DNA of 45,631 nucleotides from Streptomyces sp. GKU 895 (GTDB lineage: Bacteria > Actinomycetota > Actinomycetes > Streptomycetales > Streptomycetaceae). The translations under genes were made by a program, and so were the position numbers. The notes under the pieces were generated by a model, which saw only the letters and a list, made by a program, of their open reading frames with translations, was not told where the DNA came from and did no database searches. The DNA lies in NCBI GenBank assembly GCA_002027195.1, contig MWJO01000068.1:1-45631 (forward strand), in the 5' to 3' direction. The stretch's first letter is position 1, and each line of letters begins with the position of its first letter. This document shows, in pieces, positions 9,046 through 18,582 of the stretch.

Positions 9046-10044
<999 letters not shown>

Positions 10045-10126
10045 TTTGGGTTCTCTCCTTGAGTGCTGGTGTTGCGTCCCACCGTATGACGGCGGGATGA
10101 AGTGAAGTCTCGGGGTCTCGCTATAC

Positions 10127-10151
10127 GGGCGGCCGACGGTCGCGGCCGCCC
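10127..10151 (-). other. Hairpin between ilvN and ilvC
   Basis: GGGCGGCC (10127-10134) and GGCCGCCC (10144-10151) form an 8-bp stem with a 9-nt loop. It begins 11 nt past the ilvN stop, inside a 117-bp gap. It could weaken read-through or be an mRNA processing site, giving ilvC partly independent expression. Confidence 0.45.
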
Positions 10152-10161
10152 GCACACCGCG

Positions 10162-10686
10162 TCAGGCGGATCGGTCGAGCGCGCGCAGCGACCGGTCGGT
10201 GATCGAGCGCGCGCCGCGGCCGATCGCGATGGTGCCGGACTGGACGAGCTCCTTGATGCCGAAGGGCTCCAGCATCTTGAGCATGGCCTCCAGCTTGTCG
10301 CTGGAGCCGGTGGCCTCGATGGTGACGGCCTCCGGGGAGACGTCGACGGTCTTGGCGCGGAACAGCTGGACGATCTCGACGATCTGCGAACGCGTCTCGT
10401 TGTCGGCGCGCACCTTCACCAGAACGAGTTCACGCTGAACGGCGCTCGACGGCTCCAGCTCGACGATCTTGAGGACCTCGACGAGCTTGTTGAGCTGCTT
10501 GGTGACCTGCTCCAGCGGCAGCGCCTCGACGCTCACCACGATGGTGATGCGGGAGATGTCGGCGTGCTCGGTGACCCCGACGGCGAGGGAGTCGATGTTG
10601 AAGCCGCGGCGGGAGAACAGGGCCGCGATGCGGGCCAGGATGCCGGGCTTGTTCTCCACCAGGACGGAGAGCGTGTGCTTGGACAT
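10162..10686 (-). CDS. ilvN: Acetolactate synthase small (regulatory) subunit
   Basis: Regulatory subunit that binds the catalytic subunit and confers valine feedback. It has 174 residues. The N-terminal ACT domain reads SVLVENKPGILARIAALF, followed by RRGFNIDSLAVG. The C-terminal half is the second ALS small-subunit domain (VRADNETRSQIVEIVQLFRAK). It starts with ATG at 10686, 21 nt after the ilvB stop, so the two are certainly co-transcribed. Confidence 0.96.
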   Translation of the reverse strand: MSKHTLSVLVENKPGILARIAALFSRRGFNIDSLAVGVTEHADISRITIVVSVEALPLEQVTKQLNKLVEVLKIVELEPSSAVQRELVLVKVRADNETRSQIVEIVQLFRAKTVDVSPEAVTIEATGSSDKLEAMLKMLEPFGIKELVQSGTIAIGRGARSITDRSLRALDRSA

Positions 10687-10707
10687 GATCTTTTACGTCT
10701 CTCTCGC

Positions 10708-12554
10708 TCAGTCGTCTTCGTTGTCGCCGAAGTCGGGGCGGACGTCCCGGGCGGCCATGATCTCGTCGTTGGAGGTGCCGGCGGCGACCATCGGCCACAC
10801 CATGGCGTCCTCGTGGACGATGAAGTCGATGACGACCGGGCGGTCGTTGATGGAGTTGGCCTCTTCGATGACCTTGTCGAGGTCGGCCGGGTCCTCGCAG
10901 CGGATCGCGTAGCAGCCCATGGCCTCCGACAGCTTCACGAAGTCGGGGACGCGGGTGCCGCGGGCGTCCGGGTTGACGTCCTCGGGGCCGCTGTGGAGCA
11001 CGGTGTTGGAGTACCGCTGGTTGTAGAAGAGGGTCTGCCACTGGCGGACCATCCCGAGGGCGCCGTTGTTGATGACGGCGACCTTGATCGGGATGTTGTT
11101 CAGGGCGCAGGTGGTGAGTTCCTGGTTGGTCATCTGGAAGCAGCCGTCGCCGTCGATCGCCCAGACCGTCCGGTCCGGGGCGCCGGCCTTGGCGCCCATC
11201 GCGGCCGGGACCGCGTAGCCCATGGTTCCGGCGCCGCCGGAGTTCAGCCAGGTCGCGGGCTTCTCGTACTGGATGTAGTGCGCGGCCCACATCTGGTGCT
11301 GGCCGACGCCCGCCGCGAAGATCGTGCCCTCCGGGGCGAGCCGGCCGATGCGCTCGATGACCTGCTGCGGCGACAGCTGCCCGTTCTCGGGGTGCTCGTA
11401 GCCCAGCGGGTAGGTCTCGCGCCAGCGGTTGAGGTCCTTCCACCAGGCGCTGTAATCGCCCTGGTGGCCCTCGCTGTGCTCCTTCTGGACCGCCTGGACG
11501 AGGTCGGCGATGACCTCGCGGGCGTCACCGACGATCGGCACGTCCGCGGCGCGGTTCTTGCCGATCTCCGCGGGGTCGATGTCGGCGTGGACGATCTTGG
11601 CGTACGGGGCGAAGCTGTCCAGCTTGCCGGTGACGCGGTCGTCGAAGCGGGCTCCGAGGGCGACGATCAGGTCGGCCTTCTGCAGCGCGGTGACGGCGGT
11701 GACCGCACCGTGCATGCCCGGCATTCCCACGTGCAGCGGGTGGCTGTCGGGGAATGCGCCGAGCGCCATCAGGGTGGTGGTGACGGGCGCTCCGGTGAGC
11801 TCGGCGAGAACCTTGAGCTCGGCGGTGGCCTGTGCCTTGATGACACCGCCACCGACGTAGAGGACGGGCCGCTTGGCGGCGTGATGAGCTTGGCGGCCTC
11901 GCGGATCTGCTTGGCGTGCGGCTTGGTCACCGGGCGGTAGCCCGGGAGGTCCATGACCGGCGGCCAGGAGAACGTGGTCTGCGCCTGGAGGGCGTCCTTG
12001 GCGATGTCGACCAGGACCGGGCCCGGACGGCCGGTGGAGGCGATGTGGAACGCCTGCGCGATGGTCCGCGGGATGTCCTCGGCCTTGGTGACCAGGAAGT
12101 TGTGCTTGGTGATCGGCATCGTGATGCCGACGATGTCCGCCTCCTGGAAGGCGTCCGTGCCGATCGACTTGGAGGCCACCTGCCCGGTGATCGCCACGAG
12201 CGGCACCGAGTCCATGTGGGCGTCCGCGATCGGGGTGACCAGGTTGGTCGCACCCGGGCCCGAGGTCGCCATGCAGACGCCGACCTTGCCGGTGGCCTGC
12301 GCGTAACCCGTGGCCGCGTGACCGGCGCCCTGCTCGTGGCGGACCAGGACGTGCCGCACGCGGGTGGAGTCCATCAGCGGGTCGTACGCCGGAAGGATCG
12401 CACCGCCGGGGATACCGAATACCGTCTCGGCGCCGACCTCCTCGAGAGAGCGGATGAGGGACTTCGCACCCGTGACGTGCTCGGGTGCGGACTGCTGTCC
12501 TCCGGATCGGGGCCGCGGCTGCGGATGGTGGGCCCCGGTGGCCTGCTCGGTCAT
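10708..12554 (-). CDS. ilvB: Acetolactate synthase large (catalytic) subunit, frameshifted in this sequence
   Basis: ThDP-dependent catalytic subunit making acetolactate or acetohydroxybutyrate, the first shared step of branched-chain amino acid synthesis. The N-terminal part (from ATG 12554) has the ThDP glutamate in RHEQGAGHAATGYA. The C-terminal part has the ThDP/Mg motif IDGDGCFQMT...NN. After REAAKLIT the frame reads into nonsense. The other frame reads KRPVLYVGGGVIKAQ and on to MALGAFPDSHPLHVGM, so one base is missing near 11878-11886. The joined product of about 615 residues has the normal length. Since ilvN and ilvC are intact, a sequence error is more likely than a true null. Confidence 0.92.
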
Positions 12555-12633
12555 CGTCAGTCTCTTCTCGATGCTGAGGGTTTTTGCGAGGTTCGTACGG
12601 TTTGAGCGGCTCTACGCTCGGTGTCTGTGCAAC

Positions 12634-12667
12634 AAAAAACCCCTCGTGCCGTAAGGCAAGCGAGGGG
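12634..12667 (-). terminator. ilvB attenuator terminator
   Basis: On the minus strand CCCCTCG pairs with CGAGGGG (12661-12667 and 12640-12646), with an inner TGCC/GGCA stem, followed directly by six Ts (12639-12634). It is a textbook intrinsic terminator between the leader peptide and ilvB, 80 nt before the ilvB start. Confidence 0.88.
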
Positions 12668-12685
12668 AGCGCGCCGGGAGTGGTC

Positions 12686-12707
12686 GCTGAGCGGTCGAGG
12701 GCTCAGC
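12686..12707 (-). other. Pause/antiterminator hairpin of the ilvB leader
   Basis: GCTGAGC and GCTCAGC form a 7-bp stem with an 8-nt loop, starting just past the leader-peptide stop codon (12709-12711). Its loop side carries CCCTCG, the same sequence as the 5-prime arm of the terminator. That segment could instead pair with the terminator 3-prime arm and prevent termination. The stems are visible. The switching is inferred. Confidence 0.55.
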
Positions 12708-12708
12708 T

Positions 12709-12750
12709 TCAGCCGACGCGCTTTCCAAGTACGAGAATTCGGGTGCGCAT
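12709..12750 (-). CDS. ilvB leader peptide (attenuation)
   Basis: A 13-residue ORF, MRTRILVLGKRVG, preceded by GGGGGAGGG at a good distance. It contains Ile, Leu, Val and Leu in a row plus a later Val, so ribosome stalling would sense charged tRNAs for exactly the products of the pathway. Together with the hairpin at 12686 and the terminator at 12634, it forms a complete transcription attenuator for ilvB-ilvN-ilvC. Confidence 0.85.
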   Translation of the reverse strand: MRTRILVLGKRVG

Positions 12751-12807
12751 GGCACTGACCCTCCCCCCGGCGCACACCACGTGTCAAGTGGGTGGGACGG
12801 GAGTCTC

Positions 12808-12813
12808 ATTATG
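12808..12813 (-). promoter_or_regulatory. Candidate ilvB -10 element
   Basis: Minus-strand CATAAT would start the transcript near 12800, about 50 nt before the leader peptide ATG. No convincing -35 lies 16-18 bp upstream. Downstream of it, CCAC and GTGG flank GTGTCAA (12777-12791 region), a possible regulator site. The rest of 12751-12869 shows nothing else. Confidence 0.35.
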
Positions 12814-12869
12814 TGAGCGAAGGGCACTTCCGCCTCCGAGGACAGCGGTACCGCCCCCGAGGACGGCCG

Positions 12870-15800
12870 TCACACCACTGGTGACCCCACTTGTGTACAC
12901 CCCCGCGCCGCCGCCCGCGAACGCGGCTCCGCCGGTCCGTGCGGCACCGGAAAGTGGCCGGAAGTGAGCGCCCGCCGCAGCCGGTACTCGTCCAGCGGGC
13001 CGGAGAACGCCATCCCCTGGCCGTGGGTGCAGCCCATCGCCCGCAGGGCCACGACCTGCTCCGGCAGGTCCACCCCGTCGGCCACGGACTGCAGTCCCAG
13101 GTCACCGGCGATCCTGAGCAGCCCGCTGGTGATCTTGTGCAGCCGCGCGGACTCCACGACCCCGTCGACCAGGCTGCGGTCGAGCTTGAGCACGTCCACA
13201 GGGAGTCTGCGCAGGGCCGTGATGGCCGCGTAGCCGCTGCCGAACCCGTCGAGCGCGATCCGGACACCGAGCCTGCGCAGCGCCGCCAGCCGGCGCTCCA
13301 GCTCCTCCAGGGAGACCCGGGGGTCGGTCTCGGACAGCTCGATCATCAGCGATCCGGACGGCAGGCCGTGCCGGGTCAGCAGCGCCTCGATCGAGCCGGG
13401 CGGCAGCGAGCGGTCCAGGAGCCGGCGGGCGCTCATCCGGACCGTCACCGGCACGGACACCCCGGTCCCGGTCCGCTCGGCGGCCTGGGCCACGGCCTCC
13501 TCGAGCATCCAGCGGCCCAGCTCGGCGGTCTTGTCGCTGTCCTCGGCCACTCTCAGGAACTCGGCGGGCGTGAACAGGACGCCCTGCGAGGAACGCCAGC
13601 GCGCGTGCGCGGCGACCGAGGTGATCCGGCCGTCCTCCAGACACACCACCGGCTGGTGCAGCAGCGCGAACTCGCCGTCGTGCAGCGCGGCCCGCAGCCG
13701 GGTGGCCAGTTCCGCCTTGCGTACGACGTCCTGCTGCATCTGGGGCGCGTACAGCTCGACGCGGCCCTTTCCGGCCGACTTGGCGCGGTACATCGCGAGG
13801 TCCGCGTTGCGCAGGATCTCGCCCGCGCCCAGGCCGGGCTCGGAGAAGGCGACACCGATGGAGGCGGCGACCCGGACATCGTTGCCGTCGATGAGGTAGG
13901 GCTGGGAGAGCGTGATCCTGAGGCGGTCGGCGAGCTCCAGGATGTGGCGTTCCCTGGCGGACCGGTCACGGGTGCCGTCGCCGACGATCAGGGCCGCGAA
14001 CTCGTCGCCGCCCAGCCGGGAGGCGGTGTCGCCGTACCGGACCGCGTCCTGGAGTCTGCGGGCGGCCTGGACGAGCAGTTCGTCCCCGGCCTGGTGCCCG
14101 ATCGTGTCGTTGACGGCCTTGAAGCCGTCGAGGTCGATGAAGAGGACGGCGGTGCCCCGGTCGGAGGAGCGCCGGCCGGAGAGCGCCTGCTGGACGCGCT
14201 TGGTGAACAGGGCGCGGTTGGGCAGGTCGGTCAGCGGGTCGTGCTCGGCGTTGTGCTGGAGCTGCGCCTGGAGGCGCACTCTTTCGGTCACGTCCCGGCT
14301 GTTGAAGATGAGGCCGCCGTGGTGGCGGTTGACGGTGGACTCGACGTTGAGCCAGCCTCCGTCGCCCGACTTGAAGCGGCACTCGATGCGGGTGGTGGGC
14401 TCCTCCAGCGGGCTGGCGGCGAGGAACCGGCGCACCTCGTGCACCACGCAGCCCAGGTCCTCCGGGTGGATGAGATTGGCCAGTTCCGTCCCCACCAGTT
14501 CCTCGGCGGGGCGTCCGTAGACCCCGGCCGCGGCCGGGGAGACGTACCGGAGGATGCCGTTGGGCGCGGCGATCATGATGACGTCGCTGGAGCCCTGCAC
14601 CAGGGAGCGGAAGTGGCTCTCCTTCTGGGCCAGTTCCTGGGTGAGGGTGATGTTGTCGAGCAGCATGATGCCCTGGCGCACCACGAGGGCGAGGACGACG
14701 GTGCCGCAGGTGAGCAGGACGACGCGGTCGACGCTGCGGCCGTTGAGCACGTTGTAGAGGATGCCCAGGGTGCAGACCGCGGCGGCGAGGTAGGGCGTGA
14801 GGGCGGCCAGGGAGCCGGCGATGGGCCGGGCGGCCGGGTACCGGCTGTGATCACCTCCCGGTGCCGGTGCGGGCGGGTGGTGGTGGATGCCGCCACGCCG
14901 CCTCGGCACGTGTTCGTGGACCACGCGCGTGTGCGGCTCGTCGTCCACGTGCCCGTGCCGGGGCGTGGCCCAGGGGGCGTAGGCGAGGAGCAGCGAGCCG
15001 GCGAACCAGCCCGCGTCCAGCAGCTGGCCCGAGCGGTAGTCGTTGTGCAGCAGCGGTGAGGTGAACAGGGCGTCGCACATGACGGTCAGGGCGAGCGCGC
15101 CGATCGCGGTGTTGACCGCGGAGCGGTTCATCGCCGAGCGCCGGAAGTGCAGCGCGAGCACCATGCTGACCAGGGCGATGTCGAGCAGCGGGTACGCCAG
15201 CGAGAGCGCGGTGTGCGCGACGCTCGGCCCCTCGGACTTCGCCGCCTGGGCGAGCGCGAGGCTCCACGACAGCGTGAGCAGCGAGCCGCCGATCAGCCAC
15301 GCGTCGAGCGCGAGACAGACCCAACCGGCCTTCGTCACCGGCCGTTTGGCGAGGACCAGCAGGCCCACGATGGCGGGCGGCGCGAAGCACAGGAAGAAGC
15401 CGTCGGCATAGCTCGGGCTCGGCACGGGCCGCTCCAGGACGACCTCGTACCACCCCCAGACGAGGTTGCCGAGGGAGGCCATGGCCGAGGAGAGCGCGAA
15501 CAGCAGCCAGGCCGGTCGAAAGCGGATGCGGCGTCGACGGGCGTAGAGGAAACAGGACACGGCGGCCATGCCCGCCGCGGCGCTCAGCCCGAAGTCGCCC
15601 ATGATCAGGGCGAGTTCGTCCGAACCCCAGCCGATCGCGGAACCGACGGCGTATCCCGCGCAGACCAGGGCCAGGACGAGTTGGTGGACCAGGCTCGCCC
15701 CACCGCCGGCGGACGGCGGGCGGGACAGCAGCACCCCTGGCGAAGGCCGGTCCCGCAGCGCTCCGTTGAGGGTGGTCGTGGGGGGCGGCGGCGAGCTCAC

Positions 15801-15995
15801 CGGACCCTCCAGGTCCGCTGTGCCCCGGGGTCCCGTGGCTCCCGGGTCGCTGGGTGCGCATGCCTCCTGCGGCTGCTGTGCCTGCGGTGGTGATGGCTGT
15901 GCCGGCAGTTGTGGCTGCCGTGGTGACCGCGTCTGCGCGCGGCCGTGTGCCAGGGTCGCCGCCGGCTGCTCCGCCGCGTCGGATCGTTCGTCCAT
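12870..15995 (-). CDS. cdgC: Membrane PAS-GGDEF protein with degenerate EAL domain (CdgC-like diguanylate cyclase)
   Basis: Probable c-di-GMP synthase of about 1040 residues. Order: a Pro/Gln-rich cytoplasmic tail (about 90 residues), roughly ten membrane segments, a PAS/PAC domain (SHFRSLVQGSSDVIMI to NSRDVTERV), a GGDEF domain with an intact LGGDEF, then an EAL-like domain. RYGD sits five residues before GGDEF, a proper RxxD inhibitory site. The EAL domain has lost key residues: EAL is VAA (RITSVAAHARW), DDFGTG is DGFGSG and AEGVE is ADGVD, so phosphodiesterase activity is unlikely. ATG 15995 is taken as the start. GTG 16025 is possible. The name rests on remembered architecture of the Streptomyces protein and its place beside ilvB. 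Confidence 0.82.
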   Translation of the reverse strand: MDERSDAAEQPAATLAHGRAQTRSPRQPQLPAQPSPPQAQQPQEACAPSDPGATGPRGTADLEGPVSSPPPPTTTLNGALRDRPSPGVLLSRPPSAGGGASLVHQLVLALVCAGYAVGSAIGWGSDELALIMGDFGLSAAAGMAAVSCFLYARRRRIRFRPAWLLFALSSAMASLGNLVWGWYEVVLERPVPSPSYADGFFLCFAPPAIVGLLVLAKRPVTKAGWVCLALDAWLIGGSLLTLSWSLALAQAAKSEGPSVAHTALSLAYPLLDIALVSMVLALHFRRSAMNRSAVNTAIGALALTVMCDALFTSPLLHNDYRSGQLLDAGWFAGSLLLAYAPWATPRHGHVDDEPHTRVVHEHVPRRRGGIHHHPPAPAPGGDHSRYPAARPIAGSLAALTPYLAAAVCTLGILYNVLNGRSVDRVVLLTCGTVVLALVVRQGIMLLDNITLTQELAQKESHFRSLVQGSSDVIMIAAPNGILRYVSPAAAGVYGRPAEELVGTELANLIHPEDLGCVVHEVRRFLAASPLEEPTTRIECRFKSGDGGWLNVESTVNRHHGGLIFNSRDVTERVRLQAQLQHNAEHDPLTDLPNRALFTKRVQQALSGRRSSDRGTAVLFIDLDGFKAVNDTIGHQAGDELLVQAARRLQDAVRYGDTASRLGGDEFAALIVGDGTRDRSARERHILELADRLRITLSQPYLIDGNDVRVAASIGVAFSEPGLGAGEILRNADLAMYRAKSAGKGRVELYAPQMQQDVVRKAELATRLRAALHDGEFALLHQPVVCLEDGRITSVAAHARWRSSQGVLFTPAEFLRVAEDSDKTAELGRWMLEEAVAQAAERTGTGVSVPVTVRMSARRLLDRSLPPGSIEALLTRHGLPSGSLMIELSETDPRVSLEELERRLAALRRLGVRIALDGFGSGYAAITALRRLPVDVLKLDRSLVDGVVESARLHKITSGLLRIAGDLGLQSVADGVDLPEQVVALRAMGCTHGQGMAFSGPLDEYRLRRALTSGHFPVPHGPAEPRSRAAARGCTQVGSPVV

Positions 15996-16217
15996 AGGCC
16001 GTGCATCGCCCGTCGCCCCCCTCACAGTCTGAAATGTCCATCCCCGGCGCCGAACGGTGCGCGGCGCAGCCCCTGTCGGGACGATACACCAGTCTCGTCA
16101 CTCAGGGACATAGTTCCTCTACGCTCCGTGACGACCAGCGACGTTGTGAGCACGTTCTGCGTCCGGAAGGTTGCGGAGGGTACCGGAAGCGGATTACGCG
16201 CTTGTTGCCCGGAGCGC

Positions 16218-17180
16218 TCAGGCCGTTGTGGGACCCGTCGTAAGGATCACGTTGCGCAGGGGCTCCTGGTTCACGAAACGCCCCAACTGATCCACCAGCA
16301 ACCGTTTTGCGCGCGGCAGAAAGGCGGACGAGGGACCGCCGACGTGCGGGCTGATGAGCACGCCGGGCGCCTGCCAGAGCGGGTGTCCCTTGGGCAGGGG
16401 CTCGGGGTCGACCACGTCCAGGGCGGCGGTGATGCGGCCCGTCTCCAGCTCGGCGAGGAGCGCCTCGGTGTCGACGACGCCTCCGCGCGCGACGTTCACG
16501 AGGAGCGCCCCGTCCTTCATCCGGGCCAGGAACCCGGCGTTCACCAGGCCGCGGGTGGAGTCGTTCAGCGGTGTGGAGAGGATGACGACGTCCGCCTCCG
16601 GCAGCAGGGCGGGCAGGTCGGTGAGCGGGTGCACCGGTCCGCGCTCTGTGGTGCGCGCGGAGCGCGCGACGCGCGCCACCCGCGCGACCTCGAACGGCAC
16701 GAGCCGGTCCTCGATCGCGGCGCCGATGGAGCCGTACCCGACGATGAGCACGTTCTTGTCGGCGAGCGCGGGATGGAAGTCGCCCTGCCAGTGCTCCTGT
16801 TGCTGGGCCCGTACGAAGCCGGGGATGCCGCGCAGGGAGGCGAGGGTGAGGGTGAGGGCGAGCTCGGCGGTGCTGGCCTCGTGCACCCCGCGCGCGTTGC
16901 ACAGCCGTACGCCGGGGGCGAGGTCGGACAGCTGTGCCATGACGTCGTCGACGCCTGCGGTGAGCGTCTGGACGAGCTGGAGGTTCCGCATCTCCTTCAG
17001 CGGGCGGACCTTGACGTCCTGCCGCTTCATGTACGGCACGACGTAGACGACGCAGTCGGCCGGGTCCCCCGGGAAATCCTGCTCCCCCGCCTCACCCCCG
17101 TCCCAGAACAAGTAGTTGGGGCCCTCGGGAAGCCCTGCGATCTCCTCGGGCGGGATGGGAAGCCACACGTCAGCGCTCAT
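16218..17180 (-). CDS. D-2-hydroxyacid dehydrogenase family protein
   Basis: A 320-residue NAD(P)-dependent oxidoreductase of the phosphoglycerate/glyoxylate reductase fold. It has the Rossmann motif IVGYGSIGAAIEDRL and the catalytic triad Arg (NVARGGVVDTEAL), Glu (DVVDPEPLPKGHPLW) and His (LISPHVGGPSS). There is no ACT domain, unlike serA. The substrate is not predictable. ATG 17180 is preferred to GTG 17186. It is divergent from the aldo/keto reductase, with a gap of only about 77 bp. Confidence 0.88.
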   Translation of the reverse strand: MSADVWLPIPPEEIAGLPEGPNYLFWDGGEAGEQDFPGDPADCVVYVVPYMKRQDVKVRPLKEMRNLQLVQTLTAGVDDVMAQLSDLAPGVRLCNARGVHEASTAELALTLTLASLRGIPGFVRAQQQEHWQGDFHPALADKNVLIVGYGSIGAAIEDRLVPFEVARVARVARSARTTERGPVHPLTDLPALLPEADVVILSTPLNDSTRGLVNAGFLARMKDGALLVNVARGGVVDTEALLAELETGRITAALDVVDPEPLPKGHPLWQAPGVLISPHVGGPSSAFLPRAKRLLVDQLGRFVNQEPLRNVILTTGPTTA

Positions 17181-17257
17181 GGTCACGAGGCTATGTCAGG
17201 TACGTGAGGACGCAGAGGTTAGGTTGTGGGGTGCCGGAAGAGGAGGGTCACGACCAG

Positions 17258-18254
17258 GTGGAGCGCAGGACGATCGGCGCGGGGGCACTCGCGGTGGGGG
17301 CCGTCGGACTCGGCTGTATGCCGATGAGCTGGGCGTACAGCGGGTCACGGCAGCGGGGCGAGGAGTCCCTGCGGGCCGTGCACACAGCGCTCGACGCGGG
17401 CATGACGCTCCTGGACACGGCCGACATGTACGGCCCGTTCACCAATGAGCTGCTGGTGGGGCGGGTGTTGAAGGAGCGGCGCGCGGACGCGTTCGTGTCG
17501 ACCAAGGTCGGCCTGCTGGTGGGCGAGCAGCACATCGTGGCCAACGGCCGCCCCGGGTACGTGAAACGGGCGTGCGACGCCTCATTGCGCCGCCTCCAGA
17601 CCGATGTCATCGACCTGTACCAACTGCATCGCGCGGACCCTGAGGTCCCGGTCGAGGAGACCTGGGGTGCGATGGCGGAGCTGGTGCGGGCCGGGAAGGT
17701 GCGGGCGCTGGGCTTCTGCGCGATGGGCGCACGCGGCGGCCGCCGCTCCGGGGCCGGCCTCCACGATGCGACGATCAGGCAGCTCCAGCGGGTGCAGCAG
17801 GTCTTCCCGGTGAGCGCGGTGGAGGCGGAGCTGTCGGTGTGGTCGCCGGAGGCGCTGGAGTCCCTGCTGCCGTGGTGCGCGGCCCGGGGCATCGGCTTCC
17901 TGGCGGCGATGCCGCTCGGCAACGGCTTCCTGACCGGCACGCTGACGCCCGGCGAGGGCTTCGAGCCGGACGACCTCCGCGCCCGGCACCCCCGCTTCAC
18001 CGCCGAGATGATGGCCGCCAACCAGCCGATCATCGCGGGCCTGCGCCGCACGGCGACCCACCACGGCGAGCACGTCACGCCGGCCCAGGTGGCCCTGGCA
18101 TGGACCCTGGCCCAGGGCCCCCACGTGATCCCGATCCCGGGAACCGAAACAGCAGCGATGGGCACGGGAGAACGCCGCGGCGGCGGACCTACGCCTGTCC
18201 GACCACGACCTGACGGAGCTGCGGGGCTGCCGGGGCGCAGGGTCGTGGGACTGA
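17258..18254 (+). CDS. Aldo/keto reductase, frameshifted near the C-terminus
   Basis: NADPH-dependent carbonyl reductase of about 331 residues with the tetrad Asp/Tyr (LLDTADMYGPFTNE), Lys (STKVGLLV) and His (YQLHRADPEVP). GTG 17258 follows GGAGGG (17242-17247). GTG 17231 is an alternative. Near 18168-18170 the frame changes: after PGTETAAMGT the other frame gives ENAAAADLRLSDHDLTELRG and ends in a Trp-Asp-stop at 18254, as homologues do. One extra G in a GGG run explains it. The uncorrected reading runs on into repetitive DNA. Confidence 0.83.
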
Positions 18255-18520
18255 GATGCGGGCATGGGGATGGGGCGCGGGCTGAGATGCGGGGTATGGG
18301 GGATGGGGGATGGGGCGCGGGCTGAGATGCGGGGCACGGAGGCGGCGGGCTCGGGGCTGAGTTTCGCGTAGGGGTGGGGCTCGGGGTGGGACGCATGGCG
18401 CGGGGTGAGGGCTGAGGCTGGGACGCACGGCGCGGGTGAGGCCGAGGCTGAGCCCCGGCCGGCGCGAGGGCACCGGGCTGGGTTCTGGGGTTGTGGACGG
18501 GCTTCGTGCATCGGGTCGTG
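18250..18520 (+). repeat. G-rich degenerate direct repeats, quadruplex-prone
   Basis: The gene-free stretch between the reductase stop and the lipoprotein start (18255-18582) is built of G-run repeats. Two identical 26-bp copies lie at 18269-18294 and 18309-18334 (key part GCGCGGGCTGAGATGCGGGG), with a partial copy at 18251-18262 that contains the reductase stop. A second pair (GGGACGCAYGGCGCGGG) starts near 18388 and 18420. Runs of 4-5 G spaced by 1-6 nt fit G-quadruplex rules on the plus strand. No credible ORF lies here. Confidence 0.7.
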
Positions 18521-18582
18521 GAGATCGGGAACCCGTGAGGCGCGAGCGAAAGGAGAACCCGCCGCGTCGAAGGGACCAGATC

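Noticed and set aside
11769..12554. ilvB as two separate genes
   Set aside because: The two pieces join exactly at one missing base and together give the usual length; the second piece would start in mid-domain without a ribosome site.
12782..12787. Minus-strand TTGACA as the -35 of ilvB
   Set aside because: A perfect hexamer, but only a G run lies where the -10 should be.
17210..17230. Iron-regulator box (AGGTTAGGTT) before the aldo/keto reductase
   Set aside because: Only one half resembles the TTAGGTTAGGCTAACCTAA consensus; there is no second half.
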